Of a DNA stretch of 64,000 nt, positions 50,650 to 62,568 are shown in pieces; position 1 is the stretch's first letter, and the number at the start of each line of letters is the position of its first letter. The notes beneath the pieces were generated by a model that made no database searches, was not told where the DNA came from, and was given only the letters and a program-made list of their open reading frames with translations. The stretch spans positions 45,269 through 109,268 of the forward strand of contig JAQUMN010000010.1 of the NCBI GenBank assembly GCA_028718125.1. The letters are read 5' to 3'. The position numbers and the translations under genes are program-made. This stretch comes from Kiritimatiellia bacterium. Its GTDB lineage: Bacteria; Verrucomicrobiota; Kiritimatiellia; JAAZAB01.

Positions 50650-51273
50650 TTATACTTCCAAAGAGCCTCCGGGTTTATTGATATCCAGATTGGAAAACGG
50701 ATTGCCGATGGGTATGGCGGGATGCTGAGCGGCGTTACGCGAGCGCAACTCCCGCTCGATACGGACGAGGGTCTCGTTTAACTGGTCGAGGAAGACGGAA
50801 CAGGCCATGGTTTCGGCGCCGGAGGCTTCCGTGGTTTCGCGTTCGAGCCGGTCAGAGGTGACCACCACGACCTTGCTCTTCGGCCCGGCCTGAAACGCCA
50901 ATTGTTCGATGACCGTATCGGCCGTTTTATTCCGCGGCGAAAACAGCACCTCCACAACCGTACTCGCATGTTCATCAGGCATGTCGCTGGAGTGGCCATC
51001 GCCACCGGAGTGGCCATCGCCACTGGAGTGGCCATCGCCACTGGAGTGGCCATCGCCACCGGAGTGGCCGTTGCCACCGGAGCGCCCATCAAAAACCACC
51101 GTGATGCGCTCGGCCAGAATGCCGACCGTTTTTTCCAGTAATTGAATGAGATGCCGGCGCTGGCTATCCAAGTTACGCGGCACCCCGACCTCCCCGAGAG
51201 TCGGCGCACCTCTCCGGTGATCACCGGCTCGGTGGATCAGGTTATATCCGTCAATGATCAGCCACGCGATCAT
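50650..51273 (-). CDS. YacP/Rae1-like NYN-domain ribonuclease with a repeat insertion
   Basis: AWLIIDGYNLIHRAG, RITVVFDGRSG, FSPRNKTADTVIEQLA and VVVVTSDRLERETTEASGA are the NYN (PIN-like) motifs with acidic residues at the metal site (DGYN, FDG, TAD, TSD). The ATG at 51273 begins the fold. Between FDG and the next strand lies a Gly-His-Ser repeat (GGDGHSSGDGHS) coded by an 18-base minisatellite. Relatives cut mRNA on the ribosome in Firmicutes; the role here is inferred. About 207 residues. Confidence 0.85.
   Translation of the reverse strand: MIAWLIIDGYNLIHRAGDHRRGAPTLGEVGVPRNLDSQRRHLIQLLEKTVGILAERITVVFDGRSGGNGHSGGDGHSSGDGHSSGDGHSGGDGHSSDMPDEHASTVVEVLFSPRNKTADTVIEQLAFQAGPKSKVVVVTSDRLERETTEASGAETMACSVFLDQLNETLVRIERELRSRNAAQHPAIPIGNPFSNLDINKPGGSLEV
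50987..51090. repeat. 18-base minisatellite inside the NYN-domain gene
   Basis: Five full copies of CYGGAGTGGCCATCGCCA and one partial. Differences between units are single changes (T/C, and CCGTTGCCA in unit five). In the reading frame of the gene each unit codes for six residues (G-D-G-H-S-S/G type), so changes in copy number keep the frame. Confidence 0.9.
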
Positions 51274-51518
51274 GGCATCTGCTTTCGTTGATTGTCGGTT
51301 TTGGTATGCATGATGGTTCGGGTGTGAGACAAATCTGTTAGTGAACTGGGCAAGACCCTTTTGGCGGGGCAAATGCGCGCCGCAGACGCCATCGCGCCTG
51401 CCTGCCAGGCGCGATATTTAATACAATAACATTGATATATCTACTGTTTCCGAATCGTTATATTTCACTCAATGTTTTATCCCATACTCTATTACCGGGA
51501 GCATACCGTGGAATTCGC

Positions 51519-51546
51519 TTGATTTCAAGAGACGGTTACCTAATGT
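51519..51546 (+). promoter_or_regulatory. Candidate promoter of the OFA-type transporter gene
   Basis: TTGATT at 51519-51524, 16 bases, TAATGT at 51541-51546. The transcript would begin about 30 bases before the ATG at 51584. The 310-base divergent gap (51274-51583) is otherwise A+T-rich and holds no gene. Confidence 0.4.
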
Positions 51547-51583
51547 TACCGGCTGTATCAGCAATCATAAATCATCAATTCTT

Positions 51584-52870
51584 ATGACTTCTTCCATTCC
51601 CAATCGCTGGCTGATTGCTGTCTTGGGCGTGTTGCTGCAATTGTGCCTGGGCACGGTCTATGCCTGGAGCTATTTTCAGAAACCGCTGGTTGAAACCTAT
51701 CATTGGGGCAGCAGCCCGGTGGCCTGGGTTTTCAGTCTGGCGATCCTGTTCCTCAGCCTGGCGGCGGCGCTGGGCGGAGCGCTCCTACCTCGGATTGGGC
51801 CACGGCGCCTGGCGATGCTGGGTGGGTTTTGTTTCGGCCTCGGTTACCTGCTGGCGGCCCTGGCCTTGCACATTAAATCCCTGCCGCTCATGTACCTGGG
51901 TTACGGCGTCATCGGCGGCACGGGACTGGGCCTGGGCTACGTGACGCCGGTGGCAACCGTGGCCAAATGGTTTCCCGACAAGAAAGGACTGGTCAGCGGC
52001 ATGGTGGTCATGGGTTTCGGGTTCGGCGCCCTGCTGATGGCCAAAGTGCTGGCGCCGGTGCTGATGCACCTGACCGATAAAAATCTGGTGATCGTATTCG
52101 GGGCTCTGGGCATTATTTTTCTCGCCATCACCCTGCCCGCGGCATCGTTTCTGCGCAACCCGCCAACAGATTATATTCCGCCCGGGTACCAACCACCGAA
52201 GCCGGAAACGGGCTTGAAAGCCGTCGAGGGGCACGCCATTAGCGCCGCACACGCTATCGTTTCCTGGAAATTCGGACTGATGTGGCTGGTATTTTTCTGC
52301 AATATTGTGGCAGGGATCATGTTCATCGGATTCCAGTCGCCCATGTTGCAGGATATTCTGAAAGCCGGCAACGCCGGCCTGACGGCGGCCCAGCTGGCGG
52401 CTTCCGGCGCCACGCTTATCGCAATCAGTTCGATTTTCAATGGCGTGGGACGGTTTTTCTGGGGCGGGCTCTCCGACAAACTCCACCGGGCGGCAACGTT
52501 CCGGATATTGCTGGGCACGCAGATTATTGCGTTCGAATTGCTCCTGCTTATGGGCAACACGATCAGCCCCTGGATGTTCGGCCTACTGGTCTGCTACGTG
52601 CTCCTGTGCTATGGCGGCGGGTTCGGCACTATGCCTTCGTTTGTACTCGACGTGTTTGGCTGGCGTCTGATGCCGCTGGTGTATGGCAGCATCCTGACGG
52701 CCTGGGGCGCCGGGGGCATCGTCGGCCCGCAACTGGTGGCACTCATCAAGGACCATGCGCCGCAACAGGCCTCATTTTACGCATTTTCCGCCGGCGCCGG
52801 GTTCCTGGCGCTGGGCTTCATAGCGGCCTTGATGCTGACCGATAAGCGCCACACGTCAAAAGCCGGATAA
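51584..52870 (+). CDS. OFA-family MFS transporter (oxalate/formate antiporter-like)
   Basis: 428 residues, 12 helices. RWLIAVLGVLLQLCLGTVYAWSYFQKPL is the OFA N-terminal signature (G-x-v-Y-a-w-S-v-f). GLGLGYVTPVATVAKWFPDKKGLVSGMVVMGFG is the family loop 2/4 motif, and FNGVGRFFWGGLSDKLHRA the central one. It moves small organic anions such as oxalate, formate, lactate or pyruvate in relatives; the substrate here is unknown. Its own promoter is suggested upstream. Confidence 0.87.
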   Translation: MTSSIPNRWLIAVLGVLLQLCLGTVYAWSYFQKPLVETYHWGSSPVAWVFSLAILFLSLAAALGGALLPRIGPRRLAMLGGFCFGLGYLLAALALHIKSLPLMYLGYGVIGGTGLGLGYVTPVATVAKWFPDKKGLVSGMVVMGFGFGALLMAKVLAPVLMHLTDKNLVIVFGALGIIFLAITLPAASFLRNPPTDYIPPGYQPPKPETGLKAVEGHAISAAHAIVSWKFGLMWLVFFCNIVAGIMFIGFQSPMLQDILKAGNAGLTAAQLAASGATLIAISSIFNGVGRFFWGGLSDKLHRAATFRILLGTQIIAFELLLLMGNTISPWMFGLLVCYVLLCYGGGFGTMPSFVLDVFGWRLMPLVYGSILTAWGAGGIVGPQLVALIKDHAPQQASFYAFSAGAGFLALGFIAALMLTDKRHTSKAG

Positions 52871-53312
52871 GGATTGACAGAGTTCCGGGGTTAAATCAGG
52901 TGGCTGATGCCGAACACAATTCGGAACATGTAGTCGCAGTAGTTAAACCGTTCCGTTAAAACATGATCAATTTTTGCGAAGAAGATAAGAGAAGGCGTTA
53001 AATGCCGCATTAAAGAAGAACGTGCAGCAAGGGTCATAGGGCGGCATGGTGGCGCAGGGCGAATTTCGTTCCCCGAGCTTGTCGAGGGGTTTGAAAAAAC
53101 AAGGCAAGTCTGGCTCAGATGCGCCGGCGCCGCGCGAAGCGCAATACTCGCGTATGCGCGAGCGCGGCAACAGCGTAGATGAGCCGGAATCGCCGCAGTC
53201 TTTTTCAAACGAAATTCGCACTGCTATGGACAACGAACGGCGATAAGAAATATTCGGTTGCGGCTATATGCTGCCTTGGGGAAGAGCCGGTAGCTTAATC
53301 CCGGCCATGGAG
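52871..53312. other. Intergenic region with a LIR element between the transporter and ppiC
   Basis: About 440 bases. The element at 53051-53223 takes the middle. The 5' part (52871-53050) is spacer with no recognisable signal. No gene seen; the two short opposite-strand open frames have no ribosome site. Confidence 0.5.
53051..53223. repeat. Long inverted-repeat (LIR) element, copy near ppiC
   Basis: Left arm GCAGGGCGAATTTCGTT, right arm AACGAAATTCGCACTGC: 16 of 17 bases pair, though both arms differ from the scpA and hisC copies (TTTCGTT in place of TTTGGTT; GCAG in place of GTGT). A small hairpin CCCCGAGCTTGTCGAGGGG fills the place of the left-arm insertion. The core GAAAAAACAAGGCAAGTCTGG and GCGCGAGCGCGGCAA is shared. 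Confidence 0.8.
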
Positions 53313-53594
53313 TTATTCCGTCCGGCTGGTGATTTCAATCAGATGGAACCCGAACTGGGTCTTCACAGGGCCGTGAACCACTCCGACGGCGTCTCTAAAG
53401 ACAACCTGGTCAAATTCCTTCACCATCTGGCCCCTGGAAAACGTTCCCAGGGTGCCGCCCTGTTTTCCGGAGGGACATTGCGAATGCTTTTGGGCCATGA
53501 CGGCGAAATCCGCCCCGGCTTCAATCTGTTTCTTGATGTCTTCGCATTCTTTCTGAGTGCGAACAAGGATATGACGCGCGGCGGCTTTAGCCAT
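53313..53594 (-). CDS. ppiC: Parvulin-type peptidyl-prolyl isomerase
   Basis: 93 residues, a single rotamase domain. AAARHILVRTQKECEDIKKQIEAGADFAVMAQKHSQCPSG ... GGTLGTFSRGQMVKEFDQVVF and GPVKTQFGFHLIEI are the full PpiC signature. No signal peptide, so cytoplasmic. It follows atpC on the same strand after 50 bases. Confidence 0.95.
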   Translation of the reverse strand: MAKAAARHILVRTQKECEDIKKQIEAGADFAVMAQKHSQCPSGKQGGTLGTFSRGQMVKEFDQVVFRDAVGVVHGPVKTQFGFHLIEITSRTE

Positions 53595-53644
53595 GGGAGT
53601 CTCCGTTTATTTTTTTACCTGGACTTTTATGAGCGCTAACCTGA

Positions 53645-53905
53645 TCATGTGTGCTCTTCGGCGGAATCCACCAGCACCGTGACGTGTTTTGTGGCCACGT
53701 TCGCCAGGCCGGGGCCGCAATTGAAATAATGCTCTTGATCGCCCTGCCGAACCATAATCCGGCCGGATGAAAGTTGGGCCAGCAGGGGCACGTGGCCGGC
53801 CAACACGCCAAACGAACCTTCGGAACCCGGTAGGACAAGGGATTCCACCGCGCCCGCAAACACACGGCCCGCCGGTGTCAGAATTTCCACGTCAAAAGAA
53901 TTCAT
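53645..53905 (-). CDS. atpC: ATP synthase epsilon subunit, short form
   Basis: 86 residues that cover the beta-sandwich only: FDVEILTPAGRVFAGAVESLVLPGSEGSFGVLAGHVPLLAQL is the family signature. The usual C-terminal two-helix domain (inhibitory in many bacteria, total 130-140 residues) is absent. A stop follows DSAEEHT with no frameshift evident. It is separated from atpD by a 258-base gap. Confidence 0.88.
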   Translation of the reverse strand: MNSFDVEILTPAGRVFAGAVESLVLPGSEGSFGVLAGHVPLLAQLSSGRIMVRQGDQEHYFNCGPGLANVATKHVTVLVDSAEEHT

Positions 53906-54163
53906 ACCTTAATTTTGAATCGCATTAGTTTGCCGCATATGCGAGGCTTGAAGGGCGCCGCTGTATAAGCATACTGCAAGCCCTTTGCAACATAGCAGAT
54001 GCGGCAAAATCATGCGACCATCCTATCCGGCGAACATCGGCGTCTTTGCAGAATTACTTCGTAATCCGTTGCGTTAAAAAGAAAAGCGATCTAAAATACC
54101 GTTTTGCAAACCGCATTAATTAACCAAAATCGACATTACGCTGATGTTCGTACAAAATTAAGG
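53906..54163. other. Gap between atpC and atpD
   Basis: 258 bases. The first part contains CTTGAAGGGC ... GCAAGCCCTTTGCAACATAG, an imperfect inverted repeat (53949-53995); the rest is A+T-rich. It may lower transcription or give atpC and ppiC their own promoter. No gene seen. Confidence 0.45.
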
Positions 54164-58261
<4,098 letters not shown>

Positions 58262-58428
58262 TTATGAGATAATTATTTTAAAGTAGCCGAAAAAAGGCGC
58301 AAATTTCGCAAACGATAAAGTCGAACGATCGCTTTTTTCTAATGCATTAAATCAAAATTATATAAATACGCATCGGCCTTTTATTTTGTATCTTTTTGCG
58401 CCTTTTTGCGGCAAAAAACAGTTTTGGA

Positions 58429-58965
58429 TCAGGACATTAGAACCTGGCGCATCCGGATCAACTGCCCCCGGCAACTGCCGTCAATCAAGTGATCGCCAAT
58501 GCGGATCATAATTCCGGCCAGGAGCTCCGGCATCACCTTTATTTCCAGTTCCACCTTTTTATTCAGCCATTGCGACAGGCGGCGCACGAAATCAGCCTGA
58601 TCGGAATCCGTCATGGGCAAGGCGCTCATTAACTTAACCGCGATCAGCCCCTCGTCCTCCCGAAGCCTGGCTTCGAGGACCCAGGCAACATCCGCCAGCA
58701 ATGTTTCGCGCCGGTTCCTGATCAGCAAACCGACAAAATTCCTGGTCAGCAAACAACATTCCGGCGCCATAAGTTCGTCCAGGATAGCCTGCTTGGCCGG
58801 CACCGGGATCGTGGGATTATTCAGACAGGCTTTGAGCTGCGGCTCGCGCGCAATCAAGGCCAATAAGGCATTCAGTTCAACCACCACCCGGTGATGAATG
58901 CCCTGTTCCTCGGCAAGCGCTAACAGCGCATAGCCATATCGTTCAGCCAGATTGTTAGCGTTCAC
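58429..58965 (-). CDS. atpH: ATP synthase subunit delta
   Basis: Peripheral stalk. AERYGYALLALAEEQGIHHRVV at the N-terminus and VELEIKVMPELLAGIMIRIGDHLIDGSCRGQLIRMRQVL at the end match OSCP/delta. 178 residues. The ATG overlaps the atpF stop by 4 bases; 179 bases of A+T-rich spacer follow before atpA. Confidence 0.93.
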   Translation of the reverse strand: MNANNLAERYGYALLALAEEQGIHHRVVVELNALLALIAREPQLKACLNNPTIPVPAKQAILDELMAPECCLLTRNFVGLLIRNRRETLLADVAWVLEARLREDEGLIAVKLMSALPMTDSDQADFVRRLSQWLNKKVELEIKVMPELLAGIMIRIGDHLIDGSCRGQLIRMRQVLMS

Positions 58966-59456
58966 GCCTTTTTCTTATCCTCCAATTCGGCAAACACCTT
59001 GTCCACCACACGCCGCTGGAGGGCTGGGTCGACCAATCGGCCGACAACCTTTTCCGTCACATGCAGGGAAAGATCCACTACTTCCAAGCGCAATTCCTTG
59101 AGCGCCTTGTCCTTTTCGAGGGCAATGACTTCCGCGGCCCGTTTGATGAGAGTTTCGCTCTGTTCCCGGGCGGCGCGGACGATTTCCTCGCGTAAAACCA
59201 CACCTTCACGCGTAGCCTGGCGCAACAGCTCCTGGCTCTGGTTAGCAAGCGCGGCCATCTGTTCGTCGTAAGCCTTCTTTTTGGCCTCCATGTCCAGGCG
59301 GGCGTCATCGGCCGCCTTCAGGTCGCCGCGGATTTTGTCGATCCGCGCCTGGAACATGGCGGTCAGCGGCTTGTAGGCGATCAGCCACAACAGGAACAGC
59401 CCGATCAGGAACGTGATGAGCTGGGCAACGATTAAGGGTATGTCGATAGTCAGCAT
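58962..59456 (-). CDS. atpF: ATP synthase subunit b
   Basis: Peripheral stalk. One N-terminal helix (IDIPLIVAQLITFLIGLFLLWLIAYKPL) and a long charged coiled coil (AADDARLDMEAKKKAYDEQMAALANQ). 164 residues. Single gene, no b-prime duplicate. Confidence 0.95.
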   Translation of the reverse strand: MLTIDIPLIVAQLITFLIGLFLLWLIAYKPLTAMFQARIDKIRGDLKAADDARLDMEAKKKAYDEQMAALANQSQELLRQATREGVVLREEIVRAAREQSETLIKRAAEVIALEKDKALKELRLEVVDLSLHVTEKVVGRLVDPALQRRVVDKVFAELEDKKKA

Positions 59457-59566
59457 GATAATTAGCCCGCCAAAGGCGGCAACTGTTTCATGTAGTGGCC
59501 GCCAGAGATATCCACCTAAATCAGAAATATCCGTGCCATCCGTGTAATCCGTGGTGAATAGTTCCG

Positions 59567-59935
59567 TTATTTATTCACCGCGGCGGCAGGCGCGCTTTTC
59601 TGCAGGGTGCTCAATTGCTCCTGCAACTGCAGCTCTTCGACCTGTAATTTCAATACGCTGACTTTATTCTGCATTTCAACCTGATCCTTGGCGCCCGTGG
59701 CGAAGGGATCGGCAAAAAGCAACAACAGGGCCACAACCAGGGCATAAATGGCCAGGGACTCAATGAAGGCCAACCCGATAATCAGGTTCGTGCCAATGGT
59801 GCCGGCGGCCTCCGGCTGGCGCGCAATGCCCTGCATGGCGCCGTTGACGGCCATCCCCTGCCCGATCCCGGTGCCAATCGTTGCGATCGCGATGCAAATG
59901 CCGGACACTACCACTGACGCAGTCAAGATATCCAT
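59567..59935 (-). CDS. atpE: ATP synthase subunit c with C-terminal extension
   Basis: Ring subunit, two helices. [25 protein letters not shown] is the loop motif (Arg39-Gln40-Pro41) and [18 protein letters not shown] holds the ion-binding Glu59. Gln26, Glu59, Ser60 and Tyr64 match the Na+ ligands of Na+-type rings, while the Thr after Ser is Leu61. After the second helix (ADPFATG) there are ~41 extra residues forming a predicted coiled coil ([20 protein letters not shown]), whereas most c subunits stop there. 122 residues against the usual 70-90. Confidence 0.95.
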   Translation of the reverse strand: MDILTASVVVSGICIAIATIGTGIGQGMAVNGAMQGIARQPEAAGTIGTNLIIGLAFIESLAIYALVVALLLLFADPFATGAKDQVEMQNKVSVLKLQVEELQLQEQLSTLQKSAPAAAVNK

Positions 59936-59949
59936 GGATCTTTCTCCTT

Positions 59950-60708
59950 TTAGTGTTTGGCAAACGCTGTACCAATATAGGACATGGCGAGCGCCGTGAA
60001 GACCAGCGCCTGTACAAAACCAACCAATACGCCCAGAAGCAGAATGCCCGGACGCAAAACGAAAGGCACGATCGCCAATAGCTTAAAAATAATGCCGTGC
60101 GAAAAGAAAAGGAGGGTCAGCAGGTAGGCCAGCACGCCCAGCATGATTTCTTTGGCCAGCATGTTGCCAAAAAGCCGCATAGTCAAGGACAGCGGGCGCG
60201 TGAACACTTCCATACCCCGGATGATGATGAACATGGGCGCCAGCCAGTAGGGTGGCCCGCAAAAGTGTTTGCCGTAGCCTGCCACGCCAACGTGGCGGAT
60301 ATGCACAAATTCAGCGGTGCTCGCAACAATCAGCGCCATGGCCGCGTTTATGTTCAGGTTCGTGGTGGGCGAGACAAAGCCCGGGATCAGGCCGATCAGG
60401 TTCGAACAAAGAATGAAGAGGAAAAGCGTGGCAAATAACGGCACAAACCGCGGTCCCTCCGGGCCGGCAATTTGCCGGCTTAAGCCGATGACATATTCCA
60501 GGGCCGTTTCCAGCACATTTTGCAGGCGACCGGGTTCCAGCGCCACGCGGCGCATCACGATCAACGCCACAACGATCAGGAGCCCCATGATCAGCCAGGC
60601 CGTCAGCAAGACAACCGGCACCGGAAACCCGGGAAACCAATGATTCCAGAGCGCGGCTAAAATGTTAGGACCTTCAATGGCTTCCATAGACAATTTTCCG
60701 TGAGCCAT
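59950..60708 (-). CDS. atpB: ATP synthase subunit a
   Basis: Stator of Fo. [27 protein letters not shown] contains the essential Arg. [24 protein letters not shown] and LPGI-like [27 protein letters not shown] follow. 252 residues with about six helices. It opens the operon (order a, c, b, delta, alpha, gamma, beta, epsilon). A start at 60687 is also possible. Confidence 0.96.
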   Translation of the reverse strand: MAHGKLSMEAIEGPNILAALWNHWFPGFPVPVVLLTAWLIMGLLIVVALIVMRRVALEPGRLQNVLETALEYVIGLSRQIAGPEGPRFVPLFATLFLFILCSNLIGLIPGFVSPTTNLNINAAMALIVASTAEFVHIRHVGVAGYGKHFCGPPYWLAPMFIIIRGMEVFTRPLSLTMRLFGNMLAKEIMLGVLAYLLTLLFFSHGIIFKLLAIVPFVLRPGILLLGVLVGFVQALVFTALAMSYIGTAFAKH

Positions 60709-60780
60709 CCACCGCTATCCGCATACCACTTGGTGTAAACTTACTGGTTCAAGTCCGCGGGATCAAGCAGAAAACTGGCG

Positions 60781-61256
60781 TGGGCCGGCTTGCCTTTCAA
60801 ACTGCTGGGTTTTCAAACCGACAATGGAGGCGAATTTCCGAACTATCATCTTGTGCAATACTTTTCTGAGCATGAACTACCAGTCGCTTTTACCCGCGGG
60901 CGCCCCTATCACAAGAATGATACCGCCCATGTTGAGCAGAAAAACTGGACATCGGTGCGACTATTCCTGGGCTATCATCGGTTTGAAAATGAAAATATCA
61001 TCCCGCTTATTAATGAATTGTATCGTTTATGGGCTTGATATCATAACTTCTACTGCCCATCTCTGAAACTCCTGAGCAAATCCAAGGTTGGTTCTCGCTA
61101 CATCAAAAAATACGCTGTCCCTCAAACGCCCCATCATCGCCTGATGGAATCAACGGAAGTGGACGAAGTAATGAAAACCCATCTTGCGGAGCTCTATTGC
61201 AACCTGAATCCCTTTTTCCTGAAGAAGCAGATTGACTACAAGCAACGTTTAATATT
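60781..61256 (+). pseudogene. C-terminal remnant of an integrase-core transposase
   Basis: FQTDNGGEFPNYHLVQYFSE and TRGRPYHKNDTAHVEQKNWT carry the D and E of an rve-type catalytic core. YHNFYCPSLKLLSKSKVGSR and HHRLMESTEVDEVMKTHLAELYCNLNPFFLKKQI match the C-terminal end of the same transposase family. A TGA at 61036-61038 interrupts the frame, which then resumes in the same frame. The N-terminal half and start are missing, so this is a dead insertion-sequence piece. It lies between atpB and the last cassette of the integron. Confidence 0.75.
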
Positions 61257-61260
61257 AAAC

Positions 61261-61461
61261 CAGCACGGAAGGCCAGCGCGGGGTCCGGTCCAGCGGGTTG
61301 TTCTCGACGCGCGAAGCGCGGCGAGGACAACCTGCTGGACGAAGTCAGCCCGGCCCCGTTCCCGCGACGCGCTTCGCGTCGCGGGAACCGTTCGGCGTGT
61401 GCCTCCGAGCGTCCGCCGCGGGCGCGAGGTAGCGCACCACGCCGTTGTTGGACATCGCCTT
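61261..61461 (-). repeat. attC-like region downstream of the last cassette
   Basis: Minus strand from GTCCAAC at 61453. Long hairpins follow: GTTCCCGCGACGCG-CTT-CGCGTCGCGGGAAC, and a 50-base imperfect palindrome (61287-61339) with arms GTCCAGCAGGTTGTCCTCG and CGAGAACAACCCGCTGGAC around GCGCG-AAG-CGCGC. The stretch AACAACCCGC ... GGACCCCGCGCTGGCC near 61270 matches the attC at 63057-63165. It looks like one attC and a second one cut by the transposase remnant. Confidence 0.55.
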
Positions 61462-61911
61462 TCATTTCAACGGCAGGAATGGGAACCAGTACTTGAAGAA
61501 CTCAACGGCTTCAGGGCTACGGTGCATTGCCGAAACCACGTGTTTCCCGAATGCTCCGCCGCCAAAAGCATAGTATCCGATCGCGCCCCCGCCGACGGCG
61601 ACAACACCTATGGTGCCTCCACCCACGGCAATGCCGCCGATGCCGAGACCACCGAGAGCCAACAAGCCGAGGGATAGCCCCCCGATCGAGATGATTCCGA
61701 CTCCGAGACCGCCGAAGGCAATGATGCCGGCGGCAACGCCGCCGAGAGCGATTCCGCCTGTGGCAATGTCGCCGATGGCGATAATGCCGTGGGCATGTCC
61801 GCGCATCTCACCTTTCTCTGGATCAGGCCCCATGGCGATATCAACGAGTGGCAGGCCACACAGCTTCTTGGCCGAACGCTTGCGAATCCCCCGGTACATC
61901 TGCTGTTGCAT
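61462..61911 (-). CDS. Cassette-encoded glycine-rich repetitive protein
   Basis: 149 residues. The N-terminus (KRSAKKLCGLPLVDIAMGPDPEKGEMRGHAHG) is followed by about 16 tandem units of the pattern G-hydrophobic-hydrophobic-A/S-hydrophobic-G-G (IIAIGDIATGGIALGGVAAG). It ends with HRSPEAVEFFKYWFPFLPLK. Many of the repeats look able to pack as turns of a hydrophobic solenoid or in the membrane. The start at 61911 follows AAGGAGAGG, just after the attC core site, as is usual in cassettes. Similar proteins occur in Planctomycetes and Verrucomicrobia without known function. Confidence 0.75.
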   Translation of the reverse strand: MQQQMYRGIRKRSAKKLCGLPLVDIAMGPDPEKGEMRGHAHGIIAIGDIATGGIALGGVAAGIIAFGGLGVGIISIGGLSLGLLALGGLGIGGIAVGGGTIGVVAVGGGAIGYYAFGGGAFGKHVVSAMHRSPEAVEFFKYWFPFLPLK

Positions 61912-61923
61912 ATTCCTCTCCTT

Positions 61924-61979
61924 GTCCAACGGCGCAAATCAGACTGAGCGCGAAGCGCGATAGTCTGGATTTGTTGGTT
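61924..61979 (-). repeat. attC recombination site (59-base-element-like)
   Basis: On the minus strand: AACCAAC, then AAATCCAGACT, a loop with CGCGCTTCGCGC, AGTCTGATTTG and the core GTTGGAC (61930-61924). GTTGGAC fits GTTRRRY. The arms AAATC-C-AGACT and AGTCT-GATTT pair with one unpaired C, the extrahelical base that directs IntI strand choice. It separates two cassettes. Confidence 0.85.
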
Positions 61980-62005
61980 CGCAATTGTTTGTTATTTATT
62001 CAAGT

Positions 62006-62392
62006 TTAAAACTTAAGCCAAGAAATGATGCTCATTTTAAACATAAATCCGAAAAATAATACATGAAAGGGAAAGGTCACTAAGCCGATAATCCATACCG
62101 GGGTGTGTGCTAATCGTATAAGACGGAAAGCAGACACAAGAGCGAAAGCTTCGATACCAAAAATAGCGAATGTCAAAGTCATTGGTTCAGGATCGATGTT
62201 GGGCATGAAAAGAGCCGCGAATAACAAGACGGCAAGAGGAAAAGGGCCGGCAAGAATCATGCAAACTATTTTGTCAGTATTGCTTATTCGTTCTTCTGCT
62301 ATATTTTTAGATGTCTTTTTAAAGTAGAGGAAACGTGCCGCTGTTGTGATGACAAGGATTAGCACAAATAGAATTGATATTCCTGCCATCAT
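62006..62392 (-). CDS. Cassette-encoded small membrane protein, four helices
   Basis: 128 residues. Helices: ISILFVLILVITTAARFLYF, KIVCMILAGPFPLAVLLFAALFM, LTFAIFGIEAFALVSAFRLI and VWIIGLVTFPFHVLFFGFMF. Basic segment after helix 1 (KKTSKNIAEER). The start ATG at 62392 is close to the preceding attC. A+T content is higher than in its neighbours. Family not recognised; a role cannot be given. Confidence 0.75.
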   Translation of the reverse strand: MMAGISILFVLILVITTAARFLYFKKTSKNIAEERISNTDKIVCMILAGPFPLAVLLFAALFMPNIDPEPMTLTFAIFGIEAFALVSAFRLIRLAHTPVWIIGLVTFPFHVLFFGFMFKMSIISWLKF

Positions 62393-62401
62393 AGTTTCTC
62401 T

Positions 62402-62471
62402 GTGCGAACGTTACGAATCACCTTCGGTTTTGCCGTTGCGGCAAAACCGTAAGGTGAATTTGATGGTTCGG
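62402..62471 (-). repeat. attC-like recombination site
   Basis: Minus strand: CCGAAC ... AAATTCACCTTA, the hairpin CGGTTTTGCCG-CAA-CGGCAAAACCG, AAGGTGATTCG and GTTCGCAC. The arms pair with one extra T, again an extrahelical base. The outer bases CGAAC/GTTCG pair but depart from GTTRRRY. It lies between the two cassettes at the expected place. Confidence 0.75.
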
Positions 62472-62568
62472 AATTTTAAAGTCATTTAGTTGACCAGAAA
62501 AATTTTCCTTTGTTCCGACCGTGACGAATGAACCACGCGCTTCGCCTCGGGTCGATCCGATGGCCAAA

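Noticed and set aside
50987..51090. CRISPR-like tandem repeat
   Set aside because: Units are directly joined with no spacers and lie within a coding frame.
60744..60770. tRNA T-arm-like sequence GGTTCAAGTCC before the transposase remnant
   Set aside because: The loop fits but the T-stem has two mismatches and no anticodon or acceptor stem is found upstream.
61036..61038. TGA read as tryptophan (alternative code) in the transposase frame
   Set aside because: Relatives have an aliphatic residue here, other genes use TGA as a normal stop, and the gene lacks its 5' half.
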